Assembly (NCBI GenBank): GCA_964533425.1
Contig: CAZHJG010000028.1
Coordinates: 1-9,341 of the forward strand
Direction of reading: 5' to 3'
DNA length: 9,341 nt
DNA from: CAZHJG01 sp964533425
GTDB lineage: Bacteria > Patescibacteriota > Saccharimonadia > Saccharimonadales > UBA4665
Part shown: piece after piece, positions 1 through 4,229 of the stretch
How positions within the stretch are numbered: the first letter of the stretch is position 1
Layout: each line of letters starts with the position of its first letter
The notes under the pieces: generated by a model
The model's input: only the letters and a program-made list of their open reading frames with translations
What the model was told of the DNA's origin: nothing
The model's database searches: none
Position numbers and translations under genes: made by a program

Positions 1-148
1 CCTGAACTTGTTTCAGGATCCATGCTATATATTGAACGGCCTTGATAGGCACAATTTATTGGTTTGGATTCCAGCCTGCGCTGGAATGACAAGTAAGCAA
101 GAGCTTGAGGTGAAGCGAAGGAGATCCTGAAACAAGTTCAGGATGACA
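1..148. repeat. Composite palindromic intergenic repeat (three hairpins, outer two an inverted pair)
   Basis: Positions 1-20 (cctgaacttgtttcaggatc) recur as the exact reverse complement at 123-142, a perfect 20-base inverted pair about 100 bases apart. Each copy is itself a hairpin: 1-6 pairs with 12-17, and 124-131 pairs with 137-144 (8-bp stem, 5-base loop). Between them, 68-75 (attccagc) pairs with 80-87 (gctggaat) around a 4-base loop. The middle and right hairpins are each followed by the same ATGACA tail (86-91 and 143-148), so they look like members of one family of short palindromic elements. Similar 'GGAATGACA'-tailed palindromes are known as dispersed intergenic repeats in various bacteria (from memory, not searched). 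The left element runs to the window edge, so it may continue outside. No coding content is visible. Confidence 0.75.
124..144 (-). terminator. Hairpin downstream of the 117-aa gene, possible transcript end
   Basis: An 8-bp perfect stem (atcctgaa / ttcaggat) with a 5-base loop begins about 30 bases after the stop codon of the leftward gene ending at 174. No T-run follows it on the minus strand, so it is not a standard intrinsic terminator. It is equally well explained as one unit of the palindromic repeat. It could still protect or end the transcript. Confidence 0.3.
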
Positions 149-173
149 CGGAAGCGGCTCGGTTTCAATACTA

Positions 174-527
174 TTACTTCTTAGTCTGGATAAAAGCGTA
201 AGTAGCTAAGGCCGCAAGCGCTAAAATGATGACTACGGTAGCCGTGATGGCCATGCCAACATTATCGCCGCGTTGCTTGGGCGGTTTTGGCGGAGCCGGT
301 GCCACTGGTTTTTGATCTTTCTTAGTCTCGCCTTTTGCGTCTTTGGGTGCTTCAGCATTCGTGGGTTGTTCGGCAGTCGCATCGCTTTTTTCTGCTGGGG
401 GTGGTGGCACAACGTCCATTACCGGAGCACCGCCAGAAGGCGGAGTGGGAGCTTGGGCCGGTGCAGGCGGCGCGGAGTTTTGCCCCTCAGTCGATGCTGC
501 AGGTGACGAAGCAGGTTGTTGTTCCAT
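174..527 (-). CDS. Small Pro/Ala-rich tail-anchored membrane protein, function unknown
   Basis: This is a 117-residue protein I do not recognise. Residues 1-88 are low-complexity and rich in Pro, Ala, Glu and Lys, with Pro runs near 20-30, 41-44 and 76-84, so they are probably disordered. Residues 91-113 form one hydrophobic helix rich in Ala, Ile, Val and Leu, followed only by a short Thr-Lys-Lys end. There is no signal peptide. The topology is therefore probably a cytoplasmic tail anchored by a C-terminal helix, or the reverse orientation. The ATG at 527 lies 9 bases downstream of an extended -10 motif and has no Shine-Dalgarno sequence. The gene follows the MutY-like gene on the same strand with a 32-base gap, but the promoter-like motif in that gap suggests separate transcription. 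Similar Pro-rich, single-helix designs recur in the 2300 and 6385 genes. The reading frame is probably real, since its composition ends in a clean membrane segment. Confidence 0.7.
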   Translation of the reverse strand: MEQQPASSPAASTEGQNSAPPAPAQAPTPPSGGAPVMDVVPPPPAEKSDATAEQPTNAEAPKDAKGETKKDQKPVAPAPPKPPKQRGDNVGMAITATVVIILALAALATYAFIQTKK

Positions 528-536
528 TTATCTAGA

Positions 537-545
537 ATTGTAGCA
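537..545 (-). promoter_or_regulatory. Extended -10 promoter motif for the 117-aa gene
   Basis: The minus strand reads TGC-TACAAT, with the hexamer at 542 to 537 and the TGC extension at 545 to 543. It ends 9 bases before the ATG at 527. I see no good -35 box 17 bases upstream (TTATAG at best). The predicted transcript would have a leader of only about 2-3 bases. Confidence 0.45.
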
Positions 546-559
546 CGTAGGCATAAGCT

Positions 560-1381
560 CTATAAAGCGAGTGTTTTCCCTTTACGAGTGATCAGGCCTT
601 CACGCAGCAGATCATCGACAACCATTTCCAGCCGCGGATCGGGAATTCTGCTACTTAATTCATTCAGAGTCGTCGCCTCATCGCCAAGAATACGAATAAT
701 CTCTCCTCTGACCTGCCGCTTCGATCCAGCAAATTTCGATTGCCTGGTATAACTTTTACTTAACCGGTTAAGATTACCAGCGATTTGCTTCAAATAACTC
801 CCGTAATCCATCAGGGCCCAGTACCACTCTCTGGGATGTTCTTCATCAACGGTCTGCTCAACCAAACGGGCTATCTCTTTGTCGGTGACCCCCTCCCTGT
901 CGTTAAAAAAGTGGTGAATGAAAACAGTCCGGATGTTGGTTTCCAAAAATACCACCGTTCGATTGTGCGCATAAGCCAGTATGGCCCCGGCAGTATTAAC
1001 CCCGATACCGGGAAGCTTAACAAGTTGATCGATAGTTTCCGGAAAGTTTCCGCCATACTCAGCAACCACATTTTTCGCCGCTAGGTGCAAAAACCGAGCC
1101 CGGCGGTTGTAGCCTAACCCGTTCCAAGCTCGCAGCACCGCGCCCTGCTCCGCTTCGGCCAGCGTGTTAACATCAGGAAATTGTTTGAGAAACTCAAGAT
1201 ATTTGGGAATTACCCGACTAACCTGCGTTTGCTGCAGCATTATTTCACTTACCAGGATGCTGTACGGATCAAACGTGTCACCTGCTGCGGGCAGGCGCCA
1301 GGGCAGATTATGCCGGCCATGGCTGTGATAGTACTCCCAGACCGTACTTTGGAAAGATTGCTTCTCCCTGTCGTCAATCAT
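560..1381 (-). CDS. mutY: MutY-like adenine DNA glycosylase (HhH-GPD), lacking Fe-S cluster and 8-oxoG domain
   Basis: The family removes adenine mispaired with 8-oxoguanine in base-excision repair. Visible landmarks over 273 residues are LPWR (26-29), SEIMLQQTQV (45-54) with catalytic Glu46, GLGYNRRARFLH (88-99) with the conserved Tyr91, and the helix-hairpin-helix LPGIGVNTAGAI (123-134). Next is FLETNIRTV (145-153), which aligns to the E. coli segment carrying catalytic Asp138. Glu46 to Glu147 is 101 residues, the same spacing as Glu37 to Asp138 in E. coli, so the catalytic Asp position is Glu here. The protein has no cysteine at all, so the usual four-Cys Fe-S loop after about residue 195 is absent. 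E. coli MutY has 350 residues with a C-terminal Nudix-like 8-oxoG reader. Here residues 224-273 instead look like a winged helix. Family membership is secure, but the exact substrate is not. Confidence 0.88.
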   Translation of the reverse strand: MIDDREKQSFQSTVWEYYHSHGRHNLPWRLPAAGDTFDPYSILVSEIMLQQTQVSRVIPKYLEFLKQFPDVNTLAEAEQGAVLRAWNGLGYNRRARFLHLAAKNVVAEYGGNFPETIDQLVKLPGIGVNTAGAILAYAHNRTVVFLETNIRTVFIHHFFNDREGVTDKEIARLVEQTVDEEHPREWYWALMDYGSYLKQIAGNLNRLSKSYTRQSKFAGSKRQVRGEIIRILGDEATTLNELSSRIPDPRLEMVVDDLLREGLITRKGKTLAL

Positions 1382-1407
1382 CTATGAACATTGTATTATA
1401 AGAGGAA
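1382..1407. promoter_or_regulatory. 26-base divergent promoter between the mutY-like and LssY_C genes
   Basis: Both transcripts must start in or next to this short gap. Leftward, TATAAT (1400 to 1395) overlaps TACAAT (1395 to 1390), and the latter ends 8 bases before the mutY-like ATG. Rightward, TATTAT (1394-1399) ends 8 bases before the ATG at 1408. A 4/6 match to -35 (TCGTCA, 1371-1376) lies 17 bases upstream of it, inside the mutY-like gene. The two -10 candidates occupy the same bases, so the two promoters would compete for polymerase. AGAGG at 1401-1405 is only 2 bases from the ATG, too close for a normal ribosome site. Confidence 0.4.
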
Positions 1408-2265
1408 ATGATTCAGTTCGGTCTTCGACTAGCGAAGCGTCTTATTGTGCTGGCACCCGGGCTGGTGATTGCTTATTTTTCCGTCCGCAGCATTTTCCCG
1501 TACGTCGACCGGCGGCTTCATGGATCGGATGTCCCTTCCATACTCATAACCTACATTATAGCCGCCTACATTTTAGTCCCGGCTTTCATCCGATTTTTTC
1601 GGATTTTAATACCACCGCGCCACGCCCCGCTTTACTGTGTGACACCTGATGGCTTCGCATCAGATCCGTTAAACATTGGCATCCTGGCTACCCGGCGCGA
1701 GCTCATCCTGGCCATGGAACGGGCTGGCTGGTACGTTGCCGATCCGCACACTCCACACAATGTGCTCCGAAGCGTGCTCAGCACCGTTTTCGGTTGGCCG
1801 TATTCCAACGCGCCAGTCAGTAATTTATACCTGTTCGGCCGCAAACAGGATATTGCCTTCGAGATACCGCTCGGCTCCAGCCCGGCCGGGCGGCACCACG
1901 TGCGGTTTTGGGCCACAACGTACAATACCGAAAAACAACCGCTGAGTTTCAGCAGTATTCACTGGCATCATCGCCGGGCGCACGTGTTCGGCGATAACCT
2001 GCTGTGGGTTGGCGCCTCGTCGCTCGATGTCGGTATCAGTCTCATCCGCCACAACCTGCAGTTCACGCATATGATCGACCCCGACACCGATCAGGAGCGG
2101 GACTTGATAGTCGACCAGCTCAAAGCCCAGAAACTGGTGCGCAAAGTCAAAACCATCAAGCTCGGCAAACCCTACCGGCTGATGAACCGCGTCTGGCGGG
2201 GCTCGCTGCATGCCGATGGCAAGATGTCTGTAGTGAGCTTGAAAAGAAAAGCTGACGGTCAATAA
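1408..2265 (+). CDS. LssY C-terminal domain membrane protein
   Basis: This 285-residue protein has two N-terminal hydrophobic segments (about 11-30 and 44-66) followed by a soluble domain I recognise as LssY_C (about 78-262). Family hallmarks in order are SDPLNIG (85-91), RRELILAMERAGW (96-108), PVSNLYLFGRKQDIAFE (136-152), GRHHVRFW (161-168), LWVGASSLDVGI (199-210) and THMIDPDTDQERDL (220-233). The family is named after a Legionella Lss secretion-locus gene and is often fused to PAP2 phosphatase or DedA-type membrane domains. Here it carries only two helices. Its biochemical activity is not established; the conserved His, Asp and Arg residues could suit an enzyme or ligand-binding role. The ATG start is set by the 26-base gap to the divergent mutY-like gene. 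The next gene begins 34 bases downstream on the same strand, with its own -10 motif. Confidence 0.85.
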   Translation: MIQFGLRLAKRLIVLAPGLVIAYFSVRSIFPYVDRRLHGSDVPSILITYIIAAYILVPAFIRFFRILIPPRHAPLYCVTPDGFASDPLNIGILATRRELILAMERAGWYVADPHTPHNVLRSVLSTVFGWPYSNAPVSNLYLFGRKQDIAFEIPLGSSPAGRHHVRFWATTYNTEKQPLSFSSIHWHHRRAHVFGDNLLWVGASSLDVGISLIRHNLQFTHMIDPDTDQERDLIVDQLKAQKLVRKVKTIKLGKPYRLMNRVWRGSLHADGKMSVVSLKRKADGQ

Positions 2266-2273
2266 GTAGCCTA

Positions 2274-2293
2274 AGCACAAGCTGTGCTACGCT
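2274..2293 (+). promoter_or_regulatory. Palindrome overlapping an extended -10 motif before the pilin-like gene
   Basis: AGCACA (2274-2279), a 3-base centre (2280-2282) and TGTGCT (2283-2288) form a perfect 6+3+6 inverted repeat. It overlaps TGC (2285-2287) and the weak -10 hexamer TACGCT (2288-2293), which ends 6 bases before the ATG at 2300. The palindrome could be an operator, or a small hairpin at the end of the LssY_C transcript, whose stop is at 2265. I see no -35 box at normal spacing. Confidence 0.35.
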
Positions 2294-2299
2294 TTAGTC

Positions 2300-2941
2300 A
2301 TGGACAACCAACCACCCGTCGTCGTCTCTCCTCAACCAACCTATTCACCCCCACCCGTTCCTGCTCCGGCGGCGCCTGCTAAGCGCGGTTTTGGAAGGCT
2401 TTTGCGCGGCCTGCTATATGTGCTTCTCCTGCTCGTTGTAGCTTTTGGTGTGTACTATTGGCAGCACCAAAAGGTCAACAACCTGCAGAAGCAAGTAAAC
2501 AACTTGAAATCCCAACTGCATACGGCCCAGGCAAACAACCAAGCAAATTCCGCGAGTACGGTCGGGGGTAATGTGAGCACTAAGTCTGACCTGCGAAACA
2601 GCATGCGCATATCGGATATCAATGCTCTGCAGACCCAACTCGAGGCTTTCTTTTCGCAGAACGGTTACTACCCAAGTTTGACTGATATGAATAGCGCTAC
2701 CTGGTTGTCGACGAATATGAAAAGCCTGGATCCCAATACTTTGGCCGACCCTTCAAATTCATCAGGCAACAAGCAATTTGCTGCCGAACCAGTCGCTAAT
2801 CAGTACGCCTATCAAGTTACCGACGCTAGCGGCAATAGCTGCGAGAGCAAAGATACGGCTTGCGCCAAATACACACTCACCGCTACCTACGAAGGTACGG
2901 TCAACGGCGCGCATACTTTCGTGAAGCAAAACCTTGACTAG
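2300..2941 (+). CDS. Membrane-anchored protein with pilin/pseudopilin-like C-terminal domain
   Basis: The order over 213 residues is a Pro-rich cytoplasmic tail (1-27), basic residues (28-36), one membrane helix (about 37-55), a predicted coiled coil with heptad-like Asn/Leu/Gln/Lys spacing (57-77), a linker, then a domain from about 100. That domain begins RISDINALQTQLEAFFSQNG (103-122) followed by YYPS. This matches the start of GspG/type IV pilin head domains, where a helix leads into a 'GYYPS' turn and a Pro- and Asn-rich loop. Two cysteines (181, 188) could form the C-terminal disulphide common in pilins. No prepilin peptidase site (the GFTLxE type) precedes the helix, so it should not be processed as a pilin. 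I infer an extracytoplasmic, permanently anchored adaptor or minor component of a pilus-like system, without a pilus operon beside it. The ATG is supported by a -10 motif 6 bases upstream. Confidence 0.75.
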   Translation: MDNQPPVVVSPQPTYSPPPVPAPAAPAKRGFGRLLRGLLYVLLLLVVAFGVYYWQHQKVNNLQKQVNNLKSQLHTAQANNQANSASTVGGNVSTKSDLRNSMRISDINALQTQLEAFFSQNGYYPSLTDMNSATWLSTNMKSLDPNTLADPSNSSGNKQFAAEPVANQYAYQVTDASGNSCESKDTACAKYTLTATYEGTVNGAHTFVKQNLD

Positions 2942-2957
2942 TTAATCGACGAAGCTT

Positions 2958-3119
2958 TCAGCGCCCAAACTTGACCATCGTCTGCAAGTAGTTGCCCTTA
3001 TCAAGCAGCAACGGTCCCGAAGGCACCCAACTGTCCTCCATAGCCTGCTTCACCGACATCGCCAATTCATCCGGTGCATCGGCCTTTAAGATGCTGTAAT
3101 CTACGACTTTGCTCAACAT
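2958..3119 (-). CDS. Small DUF1737-like protein (53 aa)
   Basis: On the minus strand an ATG at 3119 opens a 53-codon frame ending in TGA at 2960-2958. The product begins MLSKVVDYSILKADAPDELA, continues with a helix SVKQAMEDSWVPSGP (22-36), and ends LQTMVKFGR. The pattern is a short beta strand, then a helix with a 'Val...Leu...Gly/Ser-Trp-x-Pro/Leu-x-Gly' turn, then strands ending in Gln and Met. It resembles the DUF1737 family of roughly 60-residue proteins, whose function is unknown. A strong AAGGAGG site sits 4 bases before the ATG, one of only two canonical ribosome sites in the window. It converges on the pilin-like gene with a 16-base gap and no terminator. It also diverges from the Nudix gene. 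The strong ribosome site and family-like layout make it a real gene despite its size. Confidence 0.72.
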   Translation of the reverse strand: MLSKVVDYSILKADAPDELAMSVKQAMEDSWVPSGPLLLDKGNYLQTMVKFGR

Positions 3120-3144
3120 AACCCCTCCTTCGTTTATGTATATA
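3120..3144 (-). promoter_or_regulatory. Shine-Dalgarno and -10 candidate for the 53-aa gene
   Basis: The minus strand reads AAGGAGG at 3130 to 3124, then GGTT, then the ATG at 3119-3117. Upstream, TATATA (3144 to 3139) is a plausible -10, giving a leader of roughly 12 bases that contains the ribosome site. I found no convincing -35. Between it and the rightward Nudix promoter (about 3145-3192) I see nothing else of note. Confidence 0.55.
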
Positions 3145-3192
3145 TCGGATTATCTAACGAGCTTTCGCTACGCAATAGGATTATTCTTACAA

Positions 3193-3221
3193 TCGCCACA
3201 TTTCGCCGGCTTTGCTATGAT
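3193..3221 (+). promoter_or_regulatory. Extended -10 promoter of the Nudix gene
   Basis: TGC (3213-3215) precedes TATGAT (3216-3221), a 5/6 match to the -10 consensus. A 4/6 -35 match, TCGCCA (3193-3198), lies 17 bases upstream. The hexamer ends 6 bases before the ATG at 3228, so transcription should begin at or next to the A of the start codon. There is no Shine-Dalgarno sequence. Confidence 0.6.
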
Positions 3222-3227
3222 TTAAAA

Positions 3228-3722
3228 ATGGACTTCAAGAAACTTTCAAGTGAAGAGTTAAGAAAACACAAAGGTGTCAGCTTCACCGGAATTACTACGG
3301 TCTTCTTTTGTCATGACGGGCATGGCAAACTGCTGTTAGGCAAACGGAGCAAGAACGCGCGTGACGAACACGGTCGTTGGGATCCGGGCGGCGGCGGGCT
3401 CAAGCATGAGCAAGCCGTCGAAGAAAGTTTGAAGCGGGAAGTGTTGGAAGAGTATGCAGCCGTCCCGAAGCGGATAGACTTCATCGGCTACTTCGACGCC
3501 TTCCGCACCTCGCCCGACGGTCACCCCACCCACTGGTTGGCCATGTGCTTCGCCGTCTTGGTCGACCCTAAACAAGTTAAGCTCAACGAACCCGACATGC
3601 TCGATGACATCGGTTGGTTCGACCTGGACGATCTACCGAGTCCGCTCCACTCCCAATTTGAAACTTTCTTTACCAAACACGGCGACAAGCTGAAAGAATT
3701 CATGGGCGTTGCCGATAAATAA
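3228..3722 (+). CDS. Nudix hydrolase
   Basis: This 164-residue protein has the length of a single Nudix domain. Nudix enzymes hydrolyse nucleoside diphosphates linked to another moiety, using metal ions held by the REVLEE helix. The box spans about 56-79: Gly56, x5, Gln62, x7, then REVLEEYAAV (70-79). The metal-binding core Arg70, Glu71, Glu74 and Glu75 is intact. The first box Glu is Gln62, with Glu61 just before it, and the box Gly is Ala77, so it is a variant signature. The preceding WDPGGGG (51-57) is the usual strand-turn before the box. The strand HWLAMCFAVLV and a 'DIGWFDLDDLPSP' segment (about 127-139) are also typical of the fold. The substrate cannot be assigned; MutT-like sanitation or a nucleoside-diphosphate sugar are both possible. 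It stands alone between the DUF1737-like gene and a small membrane protein. Confidence 0.9.
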   Translation: MDFKKLSSEELRKHKGVSFTGITTVFFCHDGHGKLLLGKRSKNARDEHGRWDPGGGGLKHEQAVEESLKREVLEEYAAVPKRIDFIGYFDAFRTSPDGHPTHWLAMCFAVLVDPKQVKLNEPDMLDDIGWFDLDDLPSPLHSQFETFFTKHGDKLKEFMGVADK

Positions 3723-3748
3723 CGGCAAAACCATTAAGTTGCTCATGC

Positions 3749-3776
3749 TTGCAAATTGCTTTCGGGCAGGTATAGT
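3749..3776 (+). promoter_or_regulatory. Promoter of the 148-aa membrane protein gene
   Basis: TTGCAA (3749-3754, 4/6 to -35) and TATAGT (3771-3776, 5/6 to -10) are separated by 16 bases. The -10 ends 6 bases before the ATG at 3783. This spacing argues that translation starts at 3783 and not at the in-frame TTG at 3756, which lies inside the promoter. Confidence 0.6.
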
Positions 3777-3782
3777 TTTGAT

Positions 3783-4229
3783 ATGTCAAAGACTATTGAA
3801 GCTACTGTCGACTTTGTTTATGATATGGCGCATATGGCAAAGGAAGAACCATCAATTCCGCTCACGGGCGCTGCTCTGTTTGGCGGGTTTGCAGTACTAA
3901 ATTTGGTCGACCCTATTATAACTAGTACCCCCGATCATAATCAAATATCTAATCTGCAACACGATAACGCAGCCATAGGACGCTTAGCCCACACAGCCCA
4001 AGAAACGGGTAACACAACTGCGCGAGTATTTCTATTGCACCAGAGAGCTGATAACCAAAGGCAACTCACTGCTATTCGTTCGCACGAACCGACACCACCC
4101 AGCTTTGCTGAGTATAGTTCTTTTTTGGTTGGTGGAGGGCTGTTTGGCGCTGTATTAGTCCTCGCGGCTGTCGCTAGAACAAATTCCCGCAGGACGAGAT
4201 CCCCCAAAGTCCAAGCCGAACAAGCCTAG
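3783..4229 (+). CDS. Two-helix membrane protein, function unknown
   Basis: I do not recognise this 148-residue protein. Hydrophobic segments at about 27-47 and 112-132 flank a 64-residue polar loop rich in Gln, Asn, His and Thr (48-111). Part of the loop (about 54-98) is helical in character and could form a coiled coil. The C-terminal tail (RTNSRRTRSPK, 132-142) is strongly basic, so by the positive-inside rule both ends should be cytoplasmic and the loop external. The first helix is preceded by an acidic N-terminal stretch. The start chosen is the ATG at 3783. A TTG 27 bases upstream is in frame but sits within the promoter spacer. The gene ends by overlapping the stop codon of the convergent 719-residue gene. 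The frame is probably real because of its promoter and two clean membrane segments. Confidence 0.65.
   Translation: MSKTIEATVDFVYDMAHMAKEEPSIPLTGAALFGGFAVLNLVDPIITSTPDHNQISNLQHDNAAIGRLAHTAQETGNTTARVFLLHQRADNQRQLTAIRSHEPTPPSFAEYSSFLVGGGLFGAVLVLAAVARTNSRRTRSPKVQAEQA

Noticed and set aside
1..148. CRISPR array or attachment site
   Set aside because: There are only two inverted copies plus a different palindrome, with no regular direct repeats and no integrase, recombinase or tRNA gene nearby.
1401..1405. AGAGG as a Shine-Dalgarno site for the LssY_C gene
   Set aside because: It is only 2 bases from the ATG and probably downstream of, or at, the transcript start set by the -10 candidate.
1825..2280. 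Leftward 151-codon open frame inside the LssY_C gene
   Set aside because: It is the antisense shadow of a gene with clear family motifs. The product has no recognisable domain and no start signals.
3756..3782. TTG-initiated N-terminal extension of the 148-residue protein
   Set aside because: The extension overlaps a well-formed promoter whose -10 fits the downstream ATG.
2942..4229. Defence or toxin-antitoxin island
   Set aside because: The small genes here are a DUF1737-like protein, a Nudix hydrolase and a membrane protein. None shows toxin, antitoxin or nuclease motifs, and they are not arranged as an operon.
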